DNA from: Chlamydomonas sphaeroides
Lineage: Eukaryota > Chlorophyta > Chlorophyceae > Chlamydomonadales > Chlamydomonadaceae
Assembly: GCA_001662425.1 (NCBI GenBank)
Contig: BDDC01000183.1
Coordinates: 1-50,723, forward strand
Direction: 5' to 3'
DNA: 50,723 bases
Shown here: positions 23,565-33,360 of the stretch, one piece after another
Layout: each line of letters begins with the position of its first letter
Position numbering within the stretch: the first letter of the stretch is position 1
Notes under the pieces: generated by a model
The model's input: only the letters and a program-made list of their open reading frames with translations
Databases searched by the model: none
What the model was told of the DNA's origin: nothing
Made by a program: the position numbers and the translations under genes

Positions 23565-26500
23565 TCACTTGCGGCTTGTGGAGAAGCGCAGGATGCTGGC
23601 CTGGCTGCTTGCCCCGCGCTTGGCACCTCCACCAGCAACACCGCCGCCGGTGACGCGCTTGGCGCCGCCGCGTCCTCGCAAGGCGGCTGCGCCCCTGGCT
23701 GCGCAGCTGCCGCCACCCCCGCCGCCGCCCCTGCCGCGGCCGCCGCAGCGGCCGCCAAAGCCGCGACGCAAGGCCTTGAGCCGCGTCTGGCCGGCTTTCT
23801 GCGCAGCAAGCTGGCCGTCGCGTTGCAACTGCGGAGGCAGGGGTGGAGGAATGATGCATGGGTTGCGCACCCAGCAGGAAGCCTTGACCCCGCTTAGCGC
23901 GATCGTGACCGTGTGCTGGGTACCCACTTTTAAGGAAGTGGGCTTGGCTTGGAAGGGTGCTGGCTGGTGGTGCGGTGGTCGCTCCTGCTGCTGTCCGTGT
24001 CCCCACCACAACGCGACAGCGGCGCAAGCTCTCACACCCTACCTGCTCCAGGAACTCATCGAGTGTAGAGCGCCCAGCATCCACCGTGCCAGCCTGCTCA
24101 GCATAGCGGCCATCTACCACGCAAGGGTGAGCTCGGCCGCCCCGCCCAGAAGGTGCCGCGTCGCGGGCGGCGTCTTCCCACGCCGCGCCGTCGCCGCCGC
24201 TACCCGCCGCCTCGCCGTCACTCCCAGCGCCCCAGTCCTCGTCCGCATGACCGCAACCCCACCACTCCTGCTGGCTGGGGTCCTCAGCACAGCCCTCGCT
24301 GGCGCCGTCCGCCCCCCCGTCCTCGGCTGTGGAGGGCCACCCATCGTCGCTGGGGGGCAGATCCGCGGCTTGTTCCGCCGTGAATGGAACATGCGACTGC
24401 GGATGGCCCTCTGCTGCTGCTGCGGCGGCGGCGGCCACCGGCCCGGCGCCCCAGCCCGGCAGGGCCGTGGCTTGGAGACCGGTCTGGTCCTCGTCAGCCT
24501 CCTCGTCACCGGCGCCCTCCGACGAGCTGGCCTCGCTGTCGTAGTCCCAGCCGCTCGCCTCCGCTGTCGGCAGCCCTCGCCCCTGGCGCCCGCTGTCGTC
24601 GCCCCACGCTTGCGCCTGCGCCACGGGCCGGCTCCTGTCGGCGGCCGCTGCACGGCGTTCCTGAGCCCCGCCGATGCCCGCGCCACGCTGCTGCCTCGCC
24701 AGCAGCTGCAGCATGAAGCAGCGAGCCCCCGTCATGCCACCCTGACCCTGCGCTGCGCCCGCAGCCCCCGCCGCTGCTTGCCCAGTGGTCGGTAGGCTCC
24801 TGCCGTGCCTCTGATGGAACGCTGGCGCCAGCGCCGCAGCTGTGTCCCGCTCGCCCTCCGCAGCATCCCAGGGGTGGGCAGCCACGGGGTGCGGCGCACG
24901 GCTCGCGCCCCTCCGTGCCGAGAGCTGCGACTGCAGGCCGCGAACGGCAGCCGTTGCCGGCAGGGCCGGCGCTGCCGCCTGTGGGGCCGGACCCGCCGCA
25001 GGCTTGTCTGCGGCCTGGTCCGCGGCGCTGAGAGATGCCGCTCGCCCGCGTGCAGATGGCACCCAAGCGGCAGCGGCCGGTGCCGCCCTTGTGAGCGGCG
25101 ACGTGCGCCACCGGTCGCCGGGCCGCACGTCGGTAGCGGCTCCAGCGGCGGCTAGGACACCGGTAGTGCTGCTTGGCGGAGGCGCAGCCACCGGCAGGCC
25201 CAGATCTCCCTGATGCTCGGCGCCGGACAGCCGCCGGGCCGCTGCTGTGACGACCGCAACGCCGCTGCGTCTCTGCAGCCAGGCAGCTGGGCCGGTGACA
25301 GGCGCAGGCAGCGCAACCGGGGCGGCGGGGCCCGTGCCAGGCGGCGTGTGCGAGGTCCGCGGGGGCAGCGCATGGCTCCCACGCAGCCGCCGTGTGGCAG
25401 CGCCGTCCTCGGCCTCCGAGGCGCTGGTGCTGGTGCTGCAAAAGTCGCTGTCATCGTCGCACTCATCCGCGTTGCTGCTGCTCCCGGAGCTGATGGCATC
25501 ATCGCTGGCTCTGCTGCTGCCCGGTGCCGCGGGCCGCTGCGTGCGGCGTGTGCCCACCGCAGCTGCCGCTGCGGGCGCAGCACGGCCGCTGCCCCTCGCG
25601 CCGGCGCCTCCTCGCTGCAGCACGGGCAGGCCTTGCGGCCCGTCCCCTTCCGCGTCGTCTGCGTCCCAGCCGCCGCCCGTGGGTTCATGGTCCGCGGTCT
25701 CGCTTGTGACGCGTGTTGCCGCGAGGGCCGGCAGGCGTACGTTGGCTGCGAGCACGGGCCGCCGGGACCAGGCGCTGCCGCCGCCCCCAGCCTGCGCGTT
25801 GGGGGCACACGAGGGCGGGCATGCAGCTGAAAGGTGGCATGAATGTAAGAGGTGGGCCGTCGGAGCATAACGCTGCCAGACACTATTGATTGCAGGCGAC
25901 ACCAGCTCACAGCCTTAGTACCTGCAAGGCGCCCACCGCACCACCGCCCCCCGCGGCGCGGTCGTGGTCGGCGGCAGCGCCGGCCACCACAGCGCTGGCG
26001 GCCGGCTCCTGCGCATCGCTGCGCTGCTCGACACGCCGACGCTTCGCCGGCTCACTGCCGCTGCCGCCACCGCCAGCCGCTGAGGTGACGGCGGCGTGCT
26101 CGCCGCTACCTGGAGTTGCGCGGCGGCGGGAGGGCTGTGCTGCCGCTGCCGCTGCGGCGGCGGTGGCACACGATGTGAGTTGGGCCCCGTCCGGCGCCTG
26201 GTTGCCGTCGTCGTGCGGCGAAGGGGCTGCGGCTGCAGCTGCGGGCGTAGAGCGGCCCCAGGCTGGGGCTGCAGCGGTGCGGGGGCCCCAGGCGCCACCC
26301 TGTGGATCACAGGGCCGAGATGGGTTCGTTTGATGCTACTTAAGTCAGCCTTTCGGCTCATCGGGGCAGGAGCGTGAGGCAGTGTGGTCAGCAAGCCGAG
26401 TGCTGCTTAGCTGCTTCTTACCGCTGGCCGTGAAGGAGCGGGCTGCGGCCTCGGCTGCGCCGACGGTGGTGCCGGTGCAGCCACCTGGGGTTGCTGGAAG

Positions 26501-26769
26501 AAGTCAGCCCACCAGCTGGGCGCCTTGGGCGCGGCCCCAGCTGGCTGTAGTTGCTGCTCGGCTGCGACGAGGGCCGCTCGCAGCGCGTGGAAGACGTTGG
26601 GTGCCTCTGGCGACGAGCACTTATCGGGGTGCCACAGGAGGGCTAGCCTCCTGTATGCCGATCGCACATCTGCCAGCTGAGGAGCTGGGTTGGCAGGCAG
26701 CCCCAGCGCCGTCAGCGGGCAACGAGCGCCGAGGATGTTCCTGGCGAGCTCGGCGCTGGCGACCGCCAT
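23565..26769 (-). CDS. N-terminal J-domain protein, probably nuclear
   Basis: Four exons join in phase: 26769-26422, 26299-25922, 25791-24043 and 23828-23565 (912 residues). Residues about 10-75 form a J domain with HPD at 47-49 (RRLALLWHPDK), so the protein should stimulate an Hsp70. Exon 2 carries a basic nuclear-localisation motif, PAKRRRV (200-206). Exon 3 is long and low in complexity, with Ala/Gly/Gln-rich and acidic Asp/Glu segments, ending STLDEFLEQ. Exon 4 encodes a basic RGG-rich stretch and the tail QASILRFSTSRK, which fits a PCNA-interacting motif (Q-x-x-I-x-x-F) except for the last aromatic residue. The gene is divergent from CTF8, starting 368 bases away. A Zuotin-type or other named J-protein subfamily could not be assigned. 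The acceptor of exon 3 was chosen because the other nearby AG breaks the frame. Confidence 0.8.
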
Positions 26770-27137
26770 GTGCCTTAGCGCGAGTAGTAACTATGGCATG
26801 ATGCGTATTACAGAGTCTGCGTGGCCCTAAAGCTAGCTGTCACTTTGCGAGGACAGCTGCTTGCGGACTTGGCTTCTATTCGCGTCTGTCGTCGTGCTTA
26901 ATAGAGGGCTATTGCAAGTATGCTTTGCGCTCAGAGGGTTGCTCAACAATCGGCCGAAAATGATGTACATGCCGATTGCGCGCGAAAGGTCTTGCGTCGC
27001 GCAGCAGCGGCTCGCAGCTCGCAGCCAGCTCTGAGAAATTACAGCTGCGCCATATACACATATTTTTGCAAACTCTGCAACCCCAAAAAGCACACACAAC
27101 ACATTCCCGACCAACCGTGACACACGAGCTGCTGGCG
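26770..27137. promoter_or_regulatory. Shared divergent promoter region
   Basis: The 368 bases between the two start codons (minus-strand J-domain gene, plus-strand CTF8) must hold both 5' UTRs and both promoters. The sequence is AT-richer than its flanks, with a TATACACATAT stretch at about 27051-27061. No specific operator can be named. Confidence 0.55.
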
Positions 27138-28035
27138 ATGATCATCCCTGTGTCGAGCAGTGGAAAGGTCCAAGAGTGGGTCGAGGTTGAGCTGCAGGGC
27201 AAACTCGAGACCCTAACAGAAGAGGAGCAGACGACCATCGGGGTGCTGCTTACCAACGACAAGGTAGGGGCGTGTCGGCGTGGCCTGGATATGCCTGTGC
27301 CACTGGGTGTGGGTGAGAGGGAGGAAGGAGGGGAGCCGGTCAAATCCTATTAGCGCTGGAGTTGGGTGCGGTGCCAGGGCATCCCGCCTTGGCCGGCAGC
27401 CTGCAAGCAGCGGCGTATTGTGTCGTTGACCGCGCACGCCGCCTTGCAGGAGGGGAAGACGCTGCAGCTCACCATTGGCTACCACCAGCTGGAGGGCAAG
27501 AAACAGGCGCTCAAAAAGCCGTACGCCATCCTGGGCCGCGCCTCGGAGGACCCAGCGGGCGGCGGCACGGCGTACGAGGTACGCGCCGCCAAACGTCCTG
27601 CCAGGCCCCGGACTCGGCCGTTCTCCAGCACTGGCAAGAACGCCCGCTGCCGTCCTACCTGGGAATGCCTGCTCGTGTGGCACACCATCGGTCCACCAAG
27701 CCACCCGAATCCACGCTGCTGTGCGGCCCAACCTCCGCAACCGCACCCGCTTCGCTGCTGGCTGCGCCTTGTCGCCACACCCATCCACAGCGCCTGCCAT
27801 CCCGGGCGCTGGGCATGATCCACCACGGAGCCCACCTACCCAGTCCCCGCATGCGACGCACGCAGCATCGCCCTCGCCCCACGCTGCGCCCGCATCCTCG
27901 CCGGCGCCGCCCGGCCCCTACAACCCCACATCCCATCCGCGCCGCCCGCCGCCGCAGGTGCTAGGCGTCATCCGCCACCAGTATATCTTCAAGCAGCGAC
28001 CCCGTGCCCTCATCTCCAAGCCCGGACCGCGGTGA
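27138..28035 (+). CDS. CTF8: CTF8, chromosome transmission fidelity protein 8
   Basis: Three exons, 27138-27263, 27450-27578 and 27958-28035, join in phase to 110 residues, close to the usual size of the family. Hallmarks in order: an N-terminal strand IIPVSSSG; WVEVELQGKLE (the W-x-x-x-E-L-Q-G core); LTIGYHQLEGKKQALKKPYAIL (the I-G-x-H/Y-x-L-x-G-K element and the K-P-F/Y-A-hydrophobic motif); and a C-terminal VLGVIRHQYIFKQRPRALI. Ctf8 with Dcc1 binds the clamp loader Ctf18-RFC, which loads or unloads PCNA and supports sister-chromatid cohesion in the nucleus. The first ATG that fits the family start was taken; the frame is open upstream. The nearest plus-strand TGTAA after the stop is distant (29142), so the 3' end is unresolved. 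Confidence 0.92.
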
Positions 28036-28349
28036 CGTCCGCAGCGCACGGCGCGCTGCGCAGCGGCCTCACTGCGGCCTCTCTGCGGCTGAGTGGTGGC
28101 GCCGCAGGGCACGAGGGCGTCATGAGTCAGGGCACGAGGGCGTCATCAGTCAGGGCGCGGCCCAGCGGGGGCGACGCTGGAGCCCAGCCATCGCGGGCCC
28201 CGCTCGCTGCGGTGCCGCTGTTGCACACGGCCCTGGCGGTCGCTTCGCAGCAGCGCCTTTTAGCGGCGCCCACAGCAGGGCGCGCGCTGGCGAGGGCGCC
28301 GGCTTGCAACGAGCGGTGCTGCGCCTGCCCGGTGACAATTTAGGGCACG

Positions 28350-28430
28350 CCCCCCCACCCCCACCCCCACCCCCCAGTGGGGCCGGCTCATAGGGGGCAT
28401 GCGTGCGGGGCGGGGCGGGGCGGGGCGGGG
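28350..28430. repeat. Adjacent C-rich and G-rich tracts with G-quadruplex potential
   Basis: 28350-28375 has four runs of 5-7 C separated by single A. 28407-28430 has five GGGG runs separated by single C. Each could fold as a quadruplex, on opposite strands, 31 bases apart. Confidence 0.85.
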
Positions 28431-28950
28431 CCCAGCAGGGGTGGCTCGGGCAAGCGGCGCAGCGGACTGCTTGGCTGGACCGGCCGCGCGCCGTGCAGGG
28501 CCCAGCGGCACAGCCATTTGCCAGGGGGTGGCATGTGGCCATCAGGTGCCCATCAAGGATGGTGGGCGGGGCGCAGGGTTGATGCAGGGGTGGGTGCTGA
28601 TGGGGCGTGAGGAGCCATGCGGGGCGGGGGGCAGGGGGCGTGCTGGCCGCGCACGAGGGCGCCTCTGCGCCCAGCACGGCGCGGGCCTTGGCGCGCCGGG
28701 TGCAGCGGGCTTGGTCGCACGCTGCGGCGGTGTGGCGTGACACACGTCGGCTGGCGGCTGGGTTTCGTGTCACTGTAGCTGGCGCTGTGTCGTAACACGA
28801 GTGGAAGCCCAGACTCGCGGAGCCAGAGCTCAAAGCAACTATTGCAAACCGCGCCCGGACTGCGATGCGCTGCGGCGCCACGAGCAGGGGTCGTATCTTA
28901 CTTTGGGGGGTATCGGAAAGCCTATCGATCGCCCGCCGTTTTAGGGACCG

Positions 28951-29111
28951 TCCTATCGACCCGTGGTATCGATCAAGGGGTCGAATCGGCGGTGTCCGAT
29001 CGATCGACGTGGTGTCGATCAAGGCGTCAAATCCGGGGTGTCCTATCGATTGACGTGGTGTCGATCAAGGTTTCGAATCCGGGCTGTCCCATCGATTGAC
29101 GGGTGTCAAGG
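28951..29111. repeat. 46-bp minisatellite rich in ATCGAT
   Basis: Three full units (28951-28994, 44 bases; 28995-29040; 29041-29086) and a partial fourth (29087-29111) share the pattern TC-C-x-ATCGAT…GTGGTGTCGATCAAGG…. The units differ by several substitutions, so the array is not recent. A further TATCGATC copy lies just upstream at 28923. Confidence 0.9.
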
Positions 29112-29622
29112 CATTAAACAAGGCTACTGTCAACAAGGGCGTGTAAATGCACGCGTCTGCTCCGGGATACAATGCCCGCACATTGCCCGGAGGGACGGAG
29201 GGCCGCGGGGGGAGGGCCACGGCCGGCGCTGGGGGGCAGTAGGTGCAGCGAAGGGCCGTGGGGCCGTGGAGGGGGCGGGCCTGGTGGCGTTGGAGGCAGG
29301 GAGGGACGCGGTGCCACGCAGCTGCTGCGGGAGCGCCGCACGCAATCAACTGCGTGCGAACGACAGCATGAGCACTTGCTGCGCCTGCTGGCGGATCCGG
29401 GTGCGGGCACCCGGCCCGTCAAGTCCGACCGCACGTGTGACCAAGCCACGAACCCATGCCAGCGCCCGGCATGGCCCCAGGCCACCCCTCCCTTGCCCAC
29501 GCGCCCACGCCGCGCTGTGCTGCCGAGACCACCACCCCGCCCATGCCCTCCGCCCGTCTTCATTATATGTTGCTGGGGTCGCTGCGCCTAGAGGGTAGAG
29601 GTCAATAGGCAGGAAACGGCCT

Positions 29623-30171
29623 NNNNNNNNNNNNNNNNNNNNNNNNNNNNNNNNNNNNNNNNNNNNNNNNNNNNNNNNNNNNNNNNNNNNNNNNNNNNNN
29701 NNNNNNNNNNNNNNNNNNNNNNNNNNNNNNNNNNNNNNNNNNNNNNNNNNNNNNNNNNNNNNNNNNNNNNNNNNNNNNNNNNNNNNNNNNNNNNNNNNNN
29801 NNNNNNNNNNNNNNNNNNNNNNNNNNNNNNNNNNNNNNNNNNNNNNNNNNNNNNNNNNNNNNNNNNNNNNNNNNNNNNNNNNNNNNNNNNNNNNNNNNNN
29901 NNNNNNNNNNNNNNNNNNNNNNNNNNNNNNNNNNNNNNNNNNNNNNNNNNNNNNNNNNNNNNNNNNNNNNNNNNNNNNNNNNNNNNNNNNNNNNNNNNNN
30001 NNNNNNNNNNNNNNNNNNNNNNNNNNNNNNNNNNNNNNNNNNNNNNNNNNNNNNNNNNNNNNNNNNNNNNNNNNNNNNNNNNNNNNNNNNNNNNNNNNNN
30101 NNNNNNNNNNNNNNNNNNNNNNNNNNNNNNNNNNNNNNNNNNNNNNNNNNNNNNNNNNNNNNNNNNNNNNN
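29623..30171. other. Assembly gap
   Basis: 549 undetermined bases. The 3' UTR of the OPR-like gene and any gene end left of the gap are hidden here. Confidence 1.
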
Positions 30172-30292
30172 CCCTGGCCACGAGCTGCCTGGCCACGGGA
30201 CCACAGCCGCATGGGCCGCATACCACAGGCTGCCGTCTGCTAGGCGCAGCTCCCTACCGCCCACCGGGTGGCCTCCGTCTCATCCCCCGCCC

Positions 30293-32829
30293 TCAGCCAT
30301 CGCCGCCGGCCGCCGCCCCCGGCCCCGGCCCGTAGCCCAGCATCCCCAGCAGCGCCCGCTCCTCGCCCGATAGAGCCGCCCAGCGGCCCCGCCCGCTCCA
30401 ATACACGCCCGCATCACCGCCCGTTCCCAGCCCCGCTAGACTGCCCAGCGCGAGGGCCACATCTGCCGGCCTTGGCCCCAACCCCGGCTCATAGCTACCA
30501 CTGCCGCCGCCCGCCGCCTCCGCCTCCTTTGCGCCAGGCAGCCACTGCGGCGGCGGCGGCCCCATGGCGCCTGCTCCCGGCCGCGCCCCAGGGCCCCCCA
30601 CGCCGCCGCTACCACCGCCGTCATCACCGCTCTCGGCCGACGCTGCAAGCGCCCGCCGCAGCTGCTCCGCCAGCGCACGCGCCAGGCCGCCGCCGCCGGT
30701 GGGCTCCTCCCCCAGCCCCGCCTCCTGCAGCCCCAGCTTGAGCGCCGCCCACGCCAGCCGCGCCAGGTGGCCCACGTCCAGCGCACCCGGGAGCGAGGAA
30801 GTCGGGTATGACGTTGAAGGCGCGGAACCCGCCTGGCTGCCGGCGTCGCCGCCGGGGGCGCGCTGCTCGCACGGCCCCAGACCGCCGCCGGCGCGCACCG
30901 CCGCCAGTAGCCGGGCCGTCCAGGCGGGCGGCGGCCTGCTGCCCAGCAGCGCCAGGCCCTGCAGCAGCAGCACCAGGTCGGACGGCGCCGCGCCCTCCAT
31001 CGCGCCCGGCTGCTCCCACCAAGCCAGCACCTCCGCCGCCGCCACGCCCCCCGGCCCAGCCCCCGTCGAGGGAGCGGACAGTGGCCGCGGCTCCGCTGCG
31101 GCCGCGACATCAGCCGGGCCGGCCGCCGCCACTGCAGCGCCGCCGGCGCGACCGGACTGGCCGGGGCGCGGCGGCGCCGCAGGCCCGTGGCCCAGTGCGC
31201 CGCCGTAGTGGCCCGCGCTCCAGACCAGGCGAGCCAGCGCGCCCGGCGGCGTGTACGCGGCGGCCGGCGCGGTGGCCCTCCGTATGCTGGCGGGCAGCTG
31301 CTGGTCCAGGGAGGCGGGGCGCAGGGCCGTGAGGCCGCAGCCCGCTGCGTCCACCAGGGTGGCTGCCAGCTGCGAGGGCCGGAAGCCGTCCCACTGGGCC
31401 TGCGCGGGTCGGGGCGGAGCCAGCCGCGGAGTTGGTGCCACGGCAGAAACCGGACAAGTTGCACCGCGCCGCGGCGTGGCTGCAGGCAGCTAGCCCGCTG
31501 TGCAAACCCGACGGCGGGACGTGCTAAGCAGGCGCGGAGTGTCTGCGGCGCGCGTCATCCCAAGGACATGAGTCGGCAACGGTGCGCCAAGGGCTGGCCG
31601 GCGGACGTCGGCGAGTCGCACCTGCAGCACCGCCGCGAAGCTGTCGAGCCAGGCCGCGGGCGGCCGCCACCGCAGCGCCGCCAGCGACGCCGCCACGTGC
31701 TCCAGCTGACGCGGTGACAGGGAGGCCATGTCGGCGCCGCAGGCTGCGGGCCGGGGGTCGCTGGGCTGAGTCGGCGGGGCTGGCAGCAAAGGGGCGCGCG
31801 GAGCGCCGGCGCGGGCGGCGCGTGTGCGGTGGTACAACGGCACGCCCTGAAGCCCCTGGTACGCAGATGTGCGCTTGGAACAACCCGCGGCAGCCTGTGG
31901 GCTTGCGGGGGCTGGGCCGCCGGCGGCCCCCCGTGGCGGCGCTGTTCCCCACCAGGCCCCCACCTTGCACCACGCGTGCCGTGATGGCGGGGTGCGGGCG
32001 GAATAGCGGCCGCGAGCGGGCGTAGGCGTAGAGCACGGTGATAAGCGCGTCCGTGTTGAGCTCGGGCAGCCGCGCCAGCGTCAGCTCCTGGCGGCCGCGC
32101 GCATGGCAGCGGTGCAAGGGGCAAGAGGCTTGCTCAGTGCTAGGCCTCACGTGTTTGAAAGGTCCCGCCTGTTGTTGCGGCGCCCGCCGGTGGCCTCAGT
32201 GACGCCGGGCATGTTTCGGGACAAGCGCTTGCGTTGTATATTGGGGTCAGGTTGGGCCGGCCTGGCATTTGGGCGGCCGCTGGTAGCCGCACTGGAGCGG
32301 ACAAGTGGCGCGCTCAGCGCTTGCGCTGCGCCGGGCAAGCTGGCCCTCTGTGCGGCCCCCACATGGCGCACCTCCAGGAGCAGAAGCTGTTCGCGCTTGG
32401 CGTCCTCGGGCTGCTTGTACACGCCGTGGAGCACGAGGTGGAAGTTCTTGGCGCGGTCGGCTGCGCCGGCGGCAGGTGGTCCGGGAGGCACGGCAGCGGG
32501 CGCGGATGCCGGCGCCGCTGCGGGTACGCTGCGTGGCGCCGGGCGGCGGCGTTCGCGCCCAGGGCCCGGCTTGGACGCTGACATCAGGCCAACTGTCTGC
32601 GGAGCACGGGAAAGAGGAGCAGGCCGGCGACGCGGCCACCTCGGCGACAGCTACTGCGCGCGGGCAGGTCCCACGTTGCGCGCCGGCATGGGCGCGATCC
32701 CGCCCGGAGGCGCTGCGCCCCTACCGCTGGCGTGCTAGCATGTTGTGGCCTCAGCCATGCTGCTGCGGCTCGCCGTGGTGCACATGGCGATGACGGTTTC
32801 GTGCCAACTAGGGCTGTTCGGCAAGACAT
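30293..32829 (-). CDS. OPR-like (octotricopeptide-type) protein, probably organelle-targeted
   Basis: Five exons join in phase: 32829-32725, 32596-32372, 32087-31964, 31743-31622 and 31399-30293 (560 residues). The N-terminus (MSCRTALVGTKPSSPCAPRR…) is rich in Ser, Ala and Arg and free of acids, as in chloroplast or mitochondrial transit peptides. Residues about 111-260 hold helical repeats of the algal OPR/FASTK-like pattern: ELNTDALITVLYAYA, LSPRQLEHVAASLAAL, RPPAAWLDSFAAVLQ, FRPSQLAATLVDAA, and later RPPPAWTARLLAAV. OPR proteins bind organelle RNAs and control their stability or translation. That role is inherited from the family, and the repeats here are few and degenerate. The last exon is long, Gly/Ala-rich and ends close to the assembly gap. 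No RAP domain is seen. Confidence 0.72.
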
Positions 32830-33360
32830 GTTCGCGAGGTAGACCGGTGTGACTCCACTTAGCAAAGTCAAAGCTAACTAGGTTAACGAGTCAGGGCCGA
32901 GCGTCCTTGGCGTTGAATGCGGTGATGGCTGGCGTGACAGCTGCGCTTCTGTCGGCACCGCATTGCTATGACGAACAAATAGCGATTTCGACATGTCAAA
33001 TTACTGTAACATCCTGCTATACATGACGTCGACGCTCGCCACGCTCCAACCCAAACCCACAGAGTCCCGCCTTGCACGCCCCCTCCTGCTCCGAGCATCC
33101 CTCTATTCGGCAACCATCCTGCAGCCGCCTCTCTCAGCTCTCTGACCTGCGCATGCCACACGCCCTCTGGCCTCATCCCCTCACAACACCTACACCTGCA
33201 CTAGACGCGGTCGCAGGCCTCTCCAATGCGCTGTGTCCTCTGTGGCGTTGGCCGCCCCAAGACGCGCCTGCCCGAACTACTCCACCGCAAAACGCGCGCC
33301 GCGGCCTCGGACGCCAAGCATGCGCACACCACCAACATGTCACCCAAGCCTCAAACCTCG
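32830..33360. other. Intergenic region between OPR-like and J-domain genes
   Basis: The minus-strand J-domain gene ends at 33361 and the OPR-like gene starts at 32829. These 531 bases must hold the 3' UTR of the first and the promoter of the second. I found no TGTAA on the minus strand here. Confidence 0.6.

Larger units (their letters stand above)
28036..29622. other. GC-rich stretch with repeats, no supported gene
   Basis: This contains a 23-base unit repeated twice (28106-28151), adjacent C-rich and G-rich tracts (28350-28430), and the minisatellite at 28951-29111. A minus-strand frame of 290 codons (29022-28150) is open but is Pro/Ala/Arg-rich chance sequence. A plus-strand frame at 29172-29591 could be an exon whose partner lies in the assembly gap; this cannot be judged. 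Confidence 0.6.

Noticed and set aside
28938..28945. TTTTAGGG, the Chlamydomonas-type telomere unit
   Set aside because: A single copy only; no array, so chance.
28150..29022. Minus-strand 290-codon frame downstream of CTF8
   Set aside because: Pro/Ala/Arg composition, crosses G- and C-rich tracts and a minisatellite, with no splice sites or domain.
29346..30264. Open frames spanning the run of N
   Set aside because: They exist only because undetermined bases contain no stop codons.
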